Counted from the first letter of the stretch, positions 52,800 to 61,773 are shown. The stretch is DNA of 64,000 bases from Lacticaseibacillus porcinae (GCF_003946305.1 NZ_RHNS01000007.1:1-64000); one strand, 5' to 3'. The notes: generated by a model from the letters alone, not told the origin. A program made the numbers and translations.

Positions 52800-54251
52800 C
52801 TATCCGATCAAGACTTTCTTCGGCTGCAACCGTAAGATCCCGCCTGCCCCGACTAAAATGGCAATGAAAATGATCACTAGACCGACTGCGATCAACAACA
52901 AGATCGCTTGTGGGGTGACTTGCGTGGATAGCTTCGTTTGCTTTTGTTTCTGAGTCGCCATGGCATTCGCTCGGTTACCCATTTGACCACTAGGGGCGCC
53001 ACCTTGGGCATTGCCGGAGCCACCTGGCATACCACCCATTTGATTGGTGGTGCTGGTGGTAGTCGTTTGCGTGGACACGATTTGTTGGGCCAGTTTATCG
53101 CCGACAAACTTCCCACCAACACCAGCAACACCGACGCCGATGACTAATACCACCAGCAATTCGACGAAGAATTGCGCAATGATCTTCATGCGACTTTCGC
53201 CAAGGGATAACAAGACGCCGATTTCATAACGACGTTCGCGGATCATCAAAATCACGATCAAGGCTAAAATAATGGTCCCTGCAATCACCACTAACCAAAC
53301 GATTTTATTGGCAAAGCCAGTGACAGACTTCATGGAAGCTTTCACCATTTGATAAGAGGCGTCATCTGAGTTGATCGAATACTTCGAGGTATTGATCAAT
53401 TTCTTCGCTTGGGCCTTCACACTCGCGACCTTAGATGGTGTGGACACATTGAAGGTCACAGAATCTGCAGTGCCAGCATATTTGCTACCTTTTAACGTGT
53501 TGGCAAAAGTCGTACCTGTGAATACAGTATTAGCAGGATCTGATTGACCAGGTCCCATTGAAGCAGTGGCACTAGACTTCGCTTTGTAAATCCCGACGAC
53601 TTTCAAGGTGTAAGTTGACTTGCTGCCAGTGGTGGCTTTCAACTTAATGGTGCTGCCAACTTTCAAGGAATTCGATTTCGCTAAGTTGGTTTCGATCACA
53701 ACATTTTTGGTATCGGCATCGCTTGCTTTCAATCCGCGTCCTGAAGTGATCGTGTAAGTATCGTTTGAAAAGTTCGAGTTTGACGCCGTGCTCGTGACTC
53801 CTGATACCGTGATGTCACCACTTGAGGTGCTGCCGCCAGGCATTTTACCACCGAAACCTGATGACGAGCTCGAGGTTTCGATGGCATCAAAGCCTTTGGC
53901 ATTCGCTGATGTCGATACTGTCGCCGAGTAACTGGAAACGCCTGATAACGCGGCGATTTTCTTGGCAGTACTCAACTTCACCGGACTGGTGGTAAGCTTT
54001 GGCATCGTCGGCTTGCCTGACGTCGTACTCGTGGAAGATCGCATTTTCTTAAAGGCGGCTTCGCGATTGGCACTTAACGTCAAGGTGGCGCCAACTGAGT
54101 CTTTAGCTTGTTGCGTCGCCGTGGTTGCAGCACTTTTGATCAAAAGGCCGGCCAGCACAAATAACATAATGGCACTCGTCACAAGGATCAACAGTGCAGT
54201 GCGGCCTTTTTTAAAGCGCAGATTCAACCAGGCGCGTTTGACAAAATTCAT
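52800..54251 (-). CDS. ABC transporter permease, FtsX/MacB type
   Basis: 483 residues from ATG 54251 (GGGAG, 8-nt spacing). One N-terminal helix, a large Ser/Thr-rich extracytosolic domain (about 40-330) and three C-terminal helices of the FtsX domain. Within the FtsX domain sits an unusual Gly/Met/Gln-rich insert (TTTSTTNQMGGMPGGSGN...GQMGNRANAMATQ). MacB-type systems work as mechanotransmission pumps for peptides or lipoproteins. Function unknown here. Confidence 0.88.
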   Translation of the reverse strand: MNFVKRAWLNLRFKKGRTALLILVTSAIMLFVLAGLLIKSAATTATQQAKDSVGATLTLSANREAAFKKMRSSTSTTSGKPTMPKLTTSPVKLSTAKKIAALSGVSSYSATVSTSANAKGFDAIETSSSSSGFGGKMPGGSTSSGDITVSGVTSTASNSNFSNDTYTITSGRGLKASDADTKNVVIETNLAKSNSLKVGSTIKLKATTGSKSTYTLKVVGIYKAKSSATASMGPGQSDPANTVFTGTTFANTLKGSKYAGTADSVTFNVSTPSKVASVKAQAKKLINTSKYSINSDDASYQMVKASMKSVTGFANKIVWLVVIAGTIILALIVILMIRERRYEIGVLLSLGESRMKIIAQFFVELLVVLVIGVGVAGVGGKFVGDKLAQQIVSTQTTTTSTTNQMGGMPGGSGNAQGGAPSGQMGNRANAMATQKQKQTKLSTQVTPQAILLLIAVGLVIIFIAILVGAGGILRLQPKKVLIG

Positions 54252-54392
54252 AATCATCGCTCCCTTATTCAACAATAGCTTCAGCTTAGCGAAAACTCTT
54301 GCATAAATAAGTGGCAATTCAAGGTGAAAATTTGGGGAAAATGTGAATAAAGTTCTGCTATTCAAAAAGAAGGAATCAGTACCCTATTTCAC

Positions 54393-54424
54393 AAAAAAGC
54401 GAGGCCTCTTCATCGAGGCCTCGC
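54393..54424 (-). terminator. Rho-independent terminator
   Basis: GCGAGGCCTC/GAGGCCTCGC stem followed by six T on the minus strand, ending the GntR-ABC operon. Confidence 0.85.
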
Positions 54425-54542
54425 CACTAACAAGACATCGGGTCACTACGCCGATGCGGTGTCATCATTTTCACTTATTCTTCTTTGATAAAATAACATG
54501 GCAGCGCCATGGTGACTAGTCGCATGTTTACCGCGCGCTAGC

Positions 54543-55637
54543 TTACACACTAGTCATTCGCCGGTGATGCCACACACCGATCCCCACAACGATCACCAAA
54601 GTCACTGCTTGAATCATTAAGCTTTGTGAGGCCCATTTCACCGTGCCAGTATAATCACTGAAGAAGGTTTCTGCACTGACCACTAAAATCGTCCCTGCGA
54701 TCACCGTCGGCACGAATGCTTGTCTCAGCCGTAACCAACCTGGATAATCTAATGACAACCGTTGATAGGCCCAATTACCACCAAACAATGCCCATAATGT
54801 GAGCAACGCAGCCCCGATCATGATCGCCCAGTAGCCTCCTAATGGCGTGTCAAGTTGGAAACTATTTTTAATGAGCTTCAAGGTCACCGCCAGCGTCGCT
54901 AAATGATTCACACCGAGATACCCTAAAATCATGCTGCCAACACTGACGGCCCCGACGGCAACAGGATTGGCGATCACAATGCCGATCAACTGGCCTAACA
55001 AGATCCCCATCACTGTCAATAACCAGTTATAAGCAAAAATCGCAAGTGCCGTGGAACCTGATAAGTTCACGATGTCACTGGGGATCTTAGTGTACAGCAA
55101 GGCCCAGTAGCCGCAAATACTGATCAACGCGGCGACTGTCGCTAAACCGATCAATCCAGCGGTGCGCCACCAATAATATTTCTGACGTTTGACCCCTAAG
55201 CCGAAGATAAAGCGATCAAATTGACTTAAGTGATCCCAGCCAGCTGCAAATGCCCCGATCAACAGTGCCGCGATAATGATCACGACATTGACCACATCCC
55301 CATTAGAGTAAGCAGGCAAGACATAGGAACTGGCTTCTTTTTTTGATACCCCGAAATATTCTGCTGATTCTTGGGCGTTTTTATACAGTTGCAAGTTATC
55401 TTTTTGCCAAGCGTTGAAATCTTTGATCGGTTCGCTGTAGTCTTTAGGATGTTGCTTGTAATTTTTGACGTCTTCGTTATAGGCATAGCGCGACGCATAG
55501 CCGTGATGTTGGATCCCGCTTTGATAACTGGAGATCTGTCCGTTAGCGACAATCGCCATGAACGCCGTTGCTGCGATCAACACGATCAAAAACAACCCGC
55601 GATAACGCCGCCACCAAAGTTGTTTGATATTCACCAT
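54543..55637 (-). CDS. ABC-2 type permease of the GntR-linked exporter
   Basis: 364 residues. N-terminal helix, extracytosolic helical segment with many Lys/Asp/Tyr (about 40-105), then about six helices. Third gene of a GntR-ATPase-permease operon, the YtrA/BcrA-like arrangement often induced by cell-wall antibiotics. Confidence 0.85.
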   Translation of the reverse strand: MVNIKQLWWRRYRGLFLIVLIAATAFMAIVANGQISSYQSGIQHHGYASRYAYNEDVKNYKQHPKDYSEPIKDFNAWQKDNLQLYKNAQESAEYFGVSKKEASSYVLPAYSNGDVVNVVIIIAALLIGAFAAGWDHLSQFDRFIFGLGVKRQKYYWWRTAGLIGLATVAALISICGYWALLYTKIPSDIVNLSGSTALAIFAYNWLLTVMGILLGQLIGIVIANPVAVGAVSVGSMILGYLGVNHLATLAVTLKLIKNSFQLDTPLGGYWAIMIGAALLTLWALFGGNWAYQRLSLDYPGWLRLRQAFVPTVIAGTILVVSAETFFSDYTGTVKWASQSLMIQAVTLVIVVGIGVWHHRRMTSV

Positions 55638-55640
55638 CGT

Positions 55641-56510
55641 TTAGTCCTCCTTCAATTCGCTGATAAAAAGATCGGCTAACTGCAATGGCAAGGCTTCATT
55701 CAACACCGGATTCACCGCTTCGATCTCAGACTTCACCGTGTCGTTGTAATCTTCAAACAACACGATCGCCACGCGTCCTTGAATCGATAAAATGTGGCCG
55801 TTAGCTTTGACAACCTCGGGAATGGTTTTACCTGAGAATACCATTTGCCGCTTGGAAGCAAGCTGGCGCAGGTCTTCTAAGCGAATGTCTTTGATCAAGT
55901 GTTCGTGCTTGAGCATCAACACGCGATCGGCTAAGCCGTCAAGTTCGCGCAAATCATGTGACGCGATCAACACGCCACGCTTGCCATCGGCGACTAGATC
56001 GATCACAAGATCGACGATTTGTTGGCGGATGATCACATCTAAGCCATCGAATGGTTCATCAAACAAAATAAATTCAGCGTTGCTCGCAATCGCTAAGGCC
56101 ACGCGCACCAAAGCTTGATAGCCTTTAGAGAGTTGGCCATAACGTTCATCTTTCAAATTGAAACGGGCTAATAATTGCGTGTATGCCGCTAAATCAAAAT
56201 CCGGATACCCTGCTTGAAAAGCCTGACCGACTTTGGTGAGCCGCCAATGTTTAAAAAAGATCCCTTCTGCATCGAGGAAGAACAAATCACTGCGACGCTC
56301 TGGCACTTGGCCGAGGTCGGCATCATTCACCAGGATTTTGCCGCCATCTGGATGATATTGATCGACTAACGTGCGCATCATGGTCGTTTTCCCCACACCA
56401 TTGCGGCCGACTAACCCCACGATTTCACCTGGGACTAACGTGAAGTTGATATCTGCCAATACTGGCTTTTTAAAAATCGTTTTTTCTAAGTGTTCGACTA
56501 CAACTGTCAT
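55641..56510 (-). CDS. ABC transporter ATP-binding protein (YtrB/BcrA-like)
   Basis: 289 residues. Walker A GRNGVGKTT, Walker B EFILFDEPFDGLD; the signature is degenerate, YGQLSKGYQALVRVALAI, as is common in this group. Overlaps the GntR gene by 4 bp and precedes the permease by 3 bp. Confidence 0.9.
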   Translation of the reverse strand: MTVVVEHLEKTIFKKPVLADINFTLVPGEIVGLVGRNGVGKTTMMRTLVDQYHPDGGKILVNDADLGQVPERRSDLFFLDAEGIFFKHWRLTKVGQAFQAGYPDFDLAAYTQLLARFNLKDERYGQLSKGYQALVRVALAIASNAEFILFDEPFDGLDVIIRQQIVDLVIDLVADGKRGVLIASHDLRELDGLADRVLMLKHEHLIKDIRLEDLRQLASKRQMVFSGKTIPEVVKANGHILSIQGRVAIVLFEDYNDTVKSEIEAVNPVLNEALPLQLADLFISELKED

Positions 56511-56878
56511 GAGATCCCTCCTTTGGCAGCGTCTTGCAACCAGGCTTCAAGTTCGGTTAACGGCACCCCCACCGTTAACGCCGATACCACCACTGCTTGA
56601 AACCGCGCTTGCAAGGTGCCCAGCGTTTTATCATCGGTGCCAGCTAGTTGTTCAGCAACGAAACTGCCAAGGCCTGGTTTGACTTCGATAACTTGCTGCG
56701 CTTCTAGCGCCTTATAAGCTTTGGCGACGGTGTTAGGGTTGAGCTGCATTTGTTTGGCCATGTCGCGCACTGACGGGAGCTTGTCGCCCACGGCTAACGC
56801 GCCGTTGAGGATCTGCGATTTGATTTCCAGCACTAAGCGTTCATAGTAAGCCAAATGACTGAATCTCGGATCATCCAT
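56507..56878 (-). CDS. GntR family regulator, YtrA subfamily
   Basis: 123 residues from ATG 56878 (GGAGG, 8-nt spacing). Winged helix about 10-75 (LVLEIKSQILNGALAVGDKLPSVRDMAKQMQLNPNTVAKAYKALE), with a short helical tail for dimerisation and no ligand domain, as in YtrA. Probably represses its own operon through the GTGTA-N6-TACAC site upstream. Confidence 0.92.
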   Translation of the reverse strand: MDDPRFSHLAYYERLVLEIKSQILNGALAVGDKLPSVRDMAKQMQLNPNTVAKAYKALEAQQVIEVKPGLGSFVAEQLAGTDDKTLGTLQARFQAVVVSALTVGVPLTELEAWLQDAAKGGIS

Positions 56879-56905
56879 ACGCTGCGCCTCCTTATTTTGT
56901 ATTAC

Positions 56906-56921
56906 GTGTACTAGTATACAC
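56906..56921 (-). promoter_or_regulatory. GntR/YtrA-type operator
   Basis: GTGTA-CTAGTA-TACAC about 27 bp upstream of the GntR start, followed by a further GTACAC half-site; overlaps a TATACT box. Confidence 0.6.
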
Positions 56922-57067
56922 AGTACACTGAACAATGCAACTTTTAGCGCAAATTTTCACTCAACGAGAGGTATGCCAATAATGGCATACCCCCCATTGA
57001 CTATATAGTCGTTCAGGAATACGCTTACATTAAGCCGAGTGATGGTCACTCGCAAGGAGGTAGCGAT

Positions 57068-57274
57068 ATGGGAATTTGGGCAATTGTGATCGGATTGGTT
57101 TTAATTGCTTTGGGTGGATTTGAGCTTTTCTCAGTCGTACGCGCATACAAAACGACGAAAACAAGCGGTAACAAATCAACCTCACCTTTTATTGCATATG
57201 GGTTGTGGACTGGCATCGTGATCGCCTTTTTCTTAGCAGTTGCAGGCATTGTCACGATGACACAATTTTATTAA
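57068..57274 (+). CDS. Small membrane protein, 68 residues
   Basis: Two membrane helices (about 3-23 and 44-66) around a basic loop KTTKTSGNKS. AAGGAGG with 6-nt spacing. Family not recognised. Confidence 0.75.
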   Translation: MGIWAIVIGLVLIALGGFELFSVVRAYKTTKTSGNKSTSPFIAYGLWTGIVIAFFLAVAGIVTMTQFY

Positions 57275-57325
57275 CCTCTACTTAAGACGCGTGGAAGTAA
57301 TTCTGCGCGCCTTTTTGAATGCAAC

Positions 57326-57363
57326 AAAAAACCGCCTCACCAGTGAAAACACTGGTGAGGCGG
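57326..57363 (-). terminator. Rho-independent terminator of luxS
   Basis: CCGCCTCACCAGTG/CACTGGTGAGGCGG stem followed by TTTTTT on the minus strand. Confidence 0.9.
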
Positions 57364-57377
57364 ATCGCATTCACAAA

Positions 57378-57851
57378 TTAGATCACATTGCGAACAAATG
57401 GGTCATCGGAAATACCTTGACTCAAGATCAACTTGCTCCATTCCTTTGCAGAGAACAAAGAGTGATCTTTGTAGTTCCCGCAAGAATCGATGGTCGTGCC
57501 TGGGACATCTTCCCACTTAATGTCATTGGCGATGGCTTCAAGGCTTGACTTCAAGGCCTTAGCAACTTCAGTGGTGGAATGTTCACCCCAAGTGATCAAA
57601 TGAAAACCGGTGCGGCAACCAAATGGTGAGCAGTCGATGACGCCGTCCATGCGGTCGCGCAACAAGCTCGCCAGCAAATGTTCGATGGTGTGCAAACCGC
57701 CAGTTGGGATCGCATCTTTGTTCGGTTGAACCAGCCGCAGATCAAAATTCGAGATCTTGTCGCCTTTTTCGCCTTCTTCAACCGCGATCAAGCGGACGTA
57801 AGGTGCTAAGACTTTCGTGTGGTCCAATTCAAAACTTTCAACTTTTGCCAT
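57378..57851 (-). CDS. luxS: S-ribosylhomocysteine lyase (AI-2 synthase)
   Basis: 157 residues, full length. Metal site HTIEHLLA plus the Cys in [11 protein letters not shown]; substrate block [13 protein letters not shown]. Cleaves S-ribosylhomocysteine to homocysteine and DPD, the AI-2 precursor. Lies 138 bp downstream of the MetE-like gene with no terminator seen between, so it may share the T-box-controlled transcript; homocysteine from LuxS would feed that enzyme. Confidence 0.96.
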   Translation of the reverse strand: MAKVESFELDHTKVLAPYVRLIAVEEGEKGDKISNFDLRLVQPNKDAIPTGGLHTIEHLLASLLRDRMDGVIDCSPFGCRTGFHLITWGEHSTTEVAKALKSSLEAIANDIKWEDVPGTTIDSCGNYKDHSLFSAKEWSKLILSQGISDDPFVRNVI

Positions 57852-57989
57852 GGTGAAATTCCTCCTAATTTTTACAAAACTTCTCGGCTTTCAAACCTCA
57901 ATGAGCGAGGCGCAGCAGTCGAACAACGCAATGACTTGCGGCAGTCGATGTTTCCATCGTACACCGATACTCAACTAAGATTCAAGCGA

Positions 57990-59102
57990 CTAGTCGTTCC
58001 AAGTGTCAGCAGCGACTTTTTGGACAAGGGCTAACTTCGCCCATTGATCAGCATCAGTGATCTTGTTACCTTCTTCAGTAGAAGCAAACCCACATTGTGT
58101 GGAGATTGCTAAGTTTTCCTTAGGGACGAATTGGCTCGCCTCTTCAATGCGCGCTTCGATTGCTTTAGGATCTTCGAGTTCAGCGAACTTCGAAGTGATC
58201 AAGCCTAAAACGATGCGCTTGTTTTTGTCGCCATTCCACAACGTCTTCAATGGTTCAAAGCTCCCAGAGCGTTCGTTGTCATATTCCAAGAACAAACCGT
58301 CATATGGCAAGTCTTTGATGTAATCGGCGACATATTCATAACCGCCGGCAAACAAGAAGGTGGATTGGAAGTTCCCACGGCAGATATGAGACGTGATAGT
58401 CAAGTCTGCAGGCTTTGCTGCCAAGACCTTGGCAATCACTTCATGAGCGGTTTCGGCAAGTTCAACGAATGGCTTTTGCGCGGCGGCGTCGCCTTCATTT
58501 TTCTTCAAGTTGTCGATCAAGTAAGCCCAGTTGGTGTCATCGATTTGCAAGTAACGCAAGCCTAAGTCGTAGAAGTGTTGGATCGAGTCGCTGTAAGCTT
58601 TGGCCACATCATCTTTGAAGGCTTGGAAAGAATCGTAGAAGTCAGCCCAGTTGTCAGCGCGGTGATCACGGAAGATCAATGCTGGACTGGGAATGGTGAA
58701 CTTCGCGTCGACGCCTTCAGGTGTAACAGATTGCAAATATTCAAAGGCGTCATAGAATGGGTGGGTGTCATTAGCGGCAACTTTCCCAGTTAAAATGACG
58801 TTGTCAGCAGGCGCGATGTTCCCGACAAAGTTGCGATCATAATCGGCGCGAACCAGCTTGTCGATGCCTTTTAAGCCCCACAAGAAGTCCAAATGCCAGT
58901 ATTGACGAGAAAATTCGCCATCAGTCACCGCTTTGAAGCCAGCAGCGACTTCTTTTTCAACAAGGTCTTTGATCGCGGCATGTTGAATTTCAACTTCGCG
59001 AGCGTTGGATAATTTGCCGGCTAAGAAATCAACATGGGCTTGCTTTAATTCAGCTGGGCGTAAGAAGGAACCAACAAGGTCTGCACGGTATGGTTTAGTC
59101 AT
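57990..59102 (-). CDS. MetE-like methionine synthase, cobalamin-independent (YxjG/YxjH type)
   Basis: 370 residues from ATG 59102 (GGGAG, 9-nt spacing), corresponding to the C-terminal half of MetE. Begins MTKPYRADLVGSFLRPAELK; LRYLQIDDTNWAYL and a zinc-site set of His/Cys residues (ITSHICRGN, STQCGFAS) are typical of COG0620 short forms. Transfers a methyl group to homocysteine. Preceded by a T-box leader with a methionine-type specifier. Confidence 0.9.
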   Translation of the reverse strand: MTKPYRADLVGSFLRPAELKQAHVDFLAGKLSNAREVEIQHAAIKDLVEKEVAAGFKAVTDGEFSRQYWHLDFLWGLKGIDKLVRADYDRNFVGNIAPADNVILTGKVAANDTHPFYDAFEYLQSVTPEGVDAKFTIPSPALIFRDHRADNWADFYDSFQAFKDDVAKAYSDSIQHFYDLGLRYLQIDDTNWAYLIDNLKKNEGDAAAQKPFVELAETAHEVIAKVLAAKPADLTITSHICRGNFQSTFLFAGGYEYVADYIKDLPYDGLFLEYDNERSGSFEPLKTLWNGDKNKRIVLGLITSKFAELEDPKAIEARIEEASQFVPKENLAISTQCGFASTEEGNKITDADQWAKLALVQKVAADTWND

Positions 59103-59282
59103 AAGAATAATCTCCCTTTTTTTAAATGCGTCTGTATTTTTTTCGATATGCTTTAGCGGCGTCGAGGATTTCCAAACAACGCTCAGACGTCTAGCTACGC
59201 TCGAGCACTTAAACCACAAACCGGTCTAAGCACTTGATCGGGCTACCCGCTGAGCTAAGAACGCTTGAAACTCCTCTGGGAC

Positions 59283-59551
59283 AAAAAAATTCGCCCCCAC
59301 CTAGCACTATGCTAGATAGGGGCGAATCATCGCGTTACCACCCTAGTTCGAAAGCCTAAGCTTTCCTCAACGGCACCTGTTGATGCCCGGCAAGGTAACG
59401 GTTGCGACCGTCGCGCCAGCGTGAACTGGTGTGAAGCTATTAGGAGCTCATCTTCACAAACTTGCAGGCGTCCCTTTTTCACCATCCGGGTTCTCTTTGC
59501 CGCCGCGCGTTCGCTACTCTTCTCCGCTAAGCCATATCTGATTAACTCAAT
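59283..59551 (-). promoter_or_regulatory. T-box leader, probably methionine-specific
   Basis: The invariant T-box sequence AGGGTGGTAACGCG is at 59331-59344 (minus). A terminator hairpin ATTCGCCCC...GGGGGCGAAT plus seven T spans 59283-59327. Stem I lies towards 59545, where GAAGATGAGC offers an AUG triplet as specifier for tRNA-Met; this assignment is by eye. A promoter TTGACT (59580-59585), 16 bp, TAACAT (59558-59563) precedes it. Controls the MetE-like gene, perhaps also luxS. Confidence 0.88.
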
Positions 59552-59665
59552 GACATCATGTTACCATCAATTCTCATGAAGTCAACAGCTAAATGAGAAA
59601 AATGTGAGAAATTATTTGAACCATCGTGTATACTAGCGCTATGACTTAGTTTAGGAGGTGTACTG

Positions 59666-60424
59666 ATGCCTAATTCATTCGATCAATTGCCATTATTTCA
59701 ATGCGACGATCAACCTGCAGTGATCGAACCTGATCGCCAAGAAGGTTTTGTCTTCCCGAAGAAAATGTTAATGGCCTTTGTCACTGAAACCAACTTCAAC
59801 GCCTTCATCGCTGAACAATCTGCAAAAGTGGTCGGTGACTTTCACACGATCAACAACGATTATTCAATTTACGCATGCCTTGTTGACGGGCAAGTGATTG
59901 GTGCTTGTCTTGCGCCTTTAGGAGCGCCAGCAGCCACCCAGATCATGGAGTTCTTGATTGCTTATGGTGCTGAAGAAATTGTGGCAGTGGGCTCATGCGG
60001 TGTTTTAGTCGACACACCAGAAAACCAATTATTGATCCCCACGATTGCCTTGCGCGACGAAGGCACCTCTTATCATTACTTAGCACCAGCAGCGACGATC
60101 ACCTTGCATCACGACTTCACCCAAGCGCTGCTGAATTACCTAGGCAACCAAGCCAAAGCTGTGAAAACTTGGACCAACGATGCCTACTTCCGCGAAACGC
60201 CTGCAAAAATTAAAGCGGCTTGCGATCAAGGTTTTGAAGTCGTGGAAATGGAATGTGCTGCGCTGGCCGCATGTGCAGCCTTTCGCAACGTGCGCTTTGC
60301 ACAGATCCTATTTACTGCAGATTCTTTGGCCACTGTCGATCACTATGATGCTAGAGGCTTTGGCATGGCCTCCCATTTAAAGACCATGGCGATTGGCTTT
60401 GATTGCTTGGTGCATATTGATTGA
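59666..60424 (+). CDS. Nucleoside phosphorylase (PNP/UDP family)
   Basis: 252 residues. Phosphate/nucleoside blocks: EEIVAVGSCGVLVDTPENQLLIPTIALRDEGTSYHYL and the ribose-binding EVVEMECAALAAC. Closest in pattern to uridine phosphorylase-like members of the family. AGGAGGTG upstream. Likely nucleoside salvage; substrate uncertain. Confidence 0.88.
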   Translation: MPNSFDQLPLFQCDDQPAVIEPDRQEGFVFPKKMLMAFVTETNFNAFIAEQSAKVVGDFHTINNDYSIYACLVDGQVIGACLAPLGAPAATQIMEFLIAYGAEEIVAVGSCGVLVDTPENQLLIPTIALRDEGTSYHYLAPAATITLHHDFTQALLNYLGNQAKAVKTWTNDAYFRETPAKIKAACDQGFEVVEMECAALAACAAFRNVRFAQILFTADSLATVDHYDARGFGMASHLKTMAIGFDCLVHID

Positions 60425-60495
60425 CCACCAGCGTCCCCAAATGAAGTCCGGCATCGAGCGCGTTTCAGCAGACTATACCAATATGCTTTCGATTC

Positions 60496-60818
60496 GAAAA
60501 TCTGTAGGTTCAGGCGAATTAACGCGACTCCGGTGAAGTGTGCCTTCATGCAATAGACAACCTATCACATCGGCGTTGGCATCACGCGTTTCGTATGGAT
60601 CCGGTGACCGTTATCTAACGTGTTGAACGTAATTTGAAATGAGGACGGAAGCTGGTCGCCGGTGCGTGGTGAGATTCTCGTTAGCGGTTTACCGCTTACG
60701 AGAAGCCGCAGGGGAAGATCCACTTGGCGGTGAGCGTAGCGAAACGTCCAAGTTAGCTTCCCCGAGGACCCTCACCACGCACCGGCGAGCCAGCTGGAGT
60801 CCCCATTTCAAATCACCG
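60496..60818 (+). repeat. Composite palindromic element, copy 5 (A-shell degenerate, B-shell complete)
   Basis: GAAAATCTGTAGGT at 60496 is one A-shell arm; its partner is lost. The linker ACGCGTTTCGTA leads to the B-shell: AATTTGAAATGAGGAC (about 60631) pairs with the arm ending 60816. Core hairpins GTGCGTGGTGAG/CTCACCACGCAC and TCTCG-TTAGCGGTTTACCGCTTA-CGAGA. Fills the gap 60425-60824. Confidence 0.82.
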
Positions 60819-60824
60819 AAGCGC

Positions 60825-60850
60825 AAAAAAAGAAGCCCATCAACGGCTTC
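60825..60850 (-). terminator. Rho-independent terminator
   Basis: GAAGCC/GGGCTTC stem with seven T on the minus strand after the secreted sortase-like gene. Confidence 0.8.
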
Positions 60851-60900
60851 CTTATGCTTACGATTGTGAAAGATGGTTGAACCCGCTGCCCCCCAGCAGC

Positions 60901-61773
60901 TTAATGGGCCCAAACGATCCGGTTAACAGTATCGGAAATGCAAGTTTGTAAAACCACTGCTTCGCCTTGGCCAGCAGAGGTAATGGCGTTCCATTGGTCT
61001 TTGCCAGTTTTGGTGGAGTATGATTGGTCATTGACATCATCAGTGGCATAAACCGTGTAAGTGCGGGCATTGCCATCAGCGTCAGTGACAGAAACTTGAC
61101 TACCAACGCCTAAGCCCATGATCCAAGCAAAATTCATGCTCCGAGCATGGCCGGCGATTTCAGTGGTTAAACCATCGGTGGTGGACAAACGCGTTGCCCC
61201 GCCCCAAGTCATGGCCAAACCTGCTTGTGCAGGGGCTGACGTGCGGCTCATGGAGCCTTGAACGACATCAGTCGAATGGCCTAAGCCAGAGATCGTCCCG
61301 ACATAAGTTTCACCGGTGGTGTTGCGGATACTTGCCGCTTTAGCAGCTGCGCGTTGGGCTGGCGTTTGAGCCACCGCTTGTGCTGGTGCACTATATGAAC
61401 TAGCACTTGATTGAGAGGCGCTAGTTGAGCTAGCAGAAGTGGTACTTTGGCTAGTAGCAGCTTGACTACTTGCAGCAGCTTTGACGCTCGAAGTGCTGGC
61501 AGCAACACTTGACGCTTTGGCGCTAGAAGCCTTGCTAGAAGCTGCGGCTTTGGAAGATTCAGAAGCTTTAACCGCTAGCTTTTTAGCTTCAGCTTTTTTC
61601 TCAGCGACAGCTTTGCTGCTTGAGGTCGACTTGGATGACTTTGACTTAGTGGAAGTCGAAACACTGCTTGTCGACACCGGGTTGTTCCCCGCGTGCGCAG
61701 TCACAGTAACGACACCAAGACCAGAAGCCACGACAATAATTGCGGCCAAACCAAATATTCTGTTTTTAAACAT
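60901..61773 (-). CDS. Secreted sortase-fold protein with Ser/Ala/Lys-rich linker
   Basis: 290 residues. Signal peptide 1-28 (ends TVTAHA). Residues ~30-130 are low complexity (SSSK, AAASS, SAKASS). The C-terminal ~130 residues have a sortase-like fold signature with His about 209 (AGHAR), Cys about 278 (VVLQTC) and Arg about 285 (NRIVWAH), so a complete triad. Unlike srtA it lacks a membrane anchor after the signal and ends WAH. Homologous to the Cys-less protein at 20126-20833. Substrate unknown. Start behind AAGGGGA. Confidence 0.78.
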   Translation of the reverse strand: MFKNRIFGLAAIIVVASGLGVVTVTAHAGNNPVSTSSVSTSTKSKSSKSTSSSKAVAEKKAEAKKLAVKASESSKAAASSKASSAKASSVAASTSSVKAAASSQAATSQSTTSASSTSASQSSASSYSAPAQAVAQTPAQRAAAKAASIRNTTGETYVGTISGLGHSTDVVQGSMSRTSAPAQAGLAMTWGGATRLSTTDGLTTEIAGHARSMNFAWIMGLGVGSQVSVTDADGNARTYTVYATDDVNDQSYSTKTGKDQWNAITSAGQGEAVVLQTCISDTVNRIVWAH

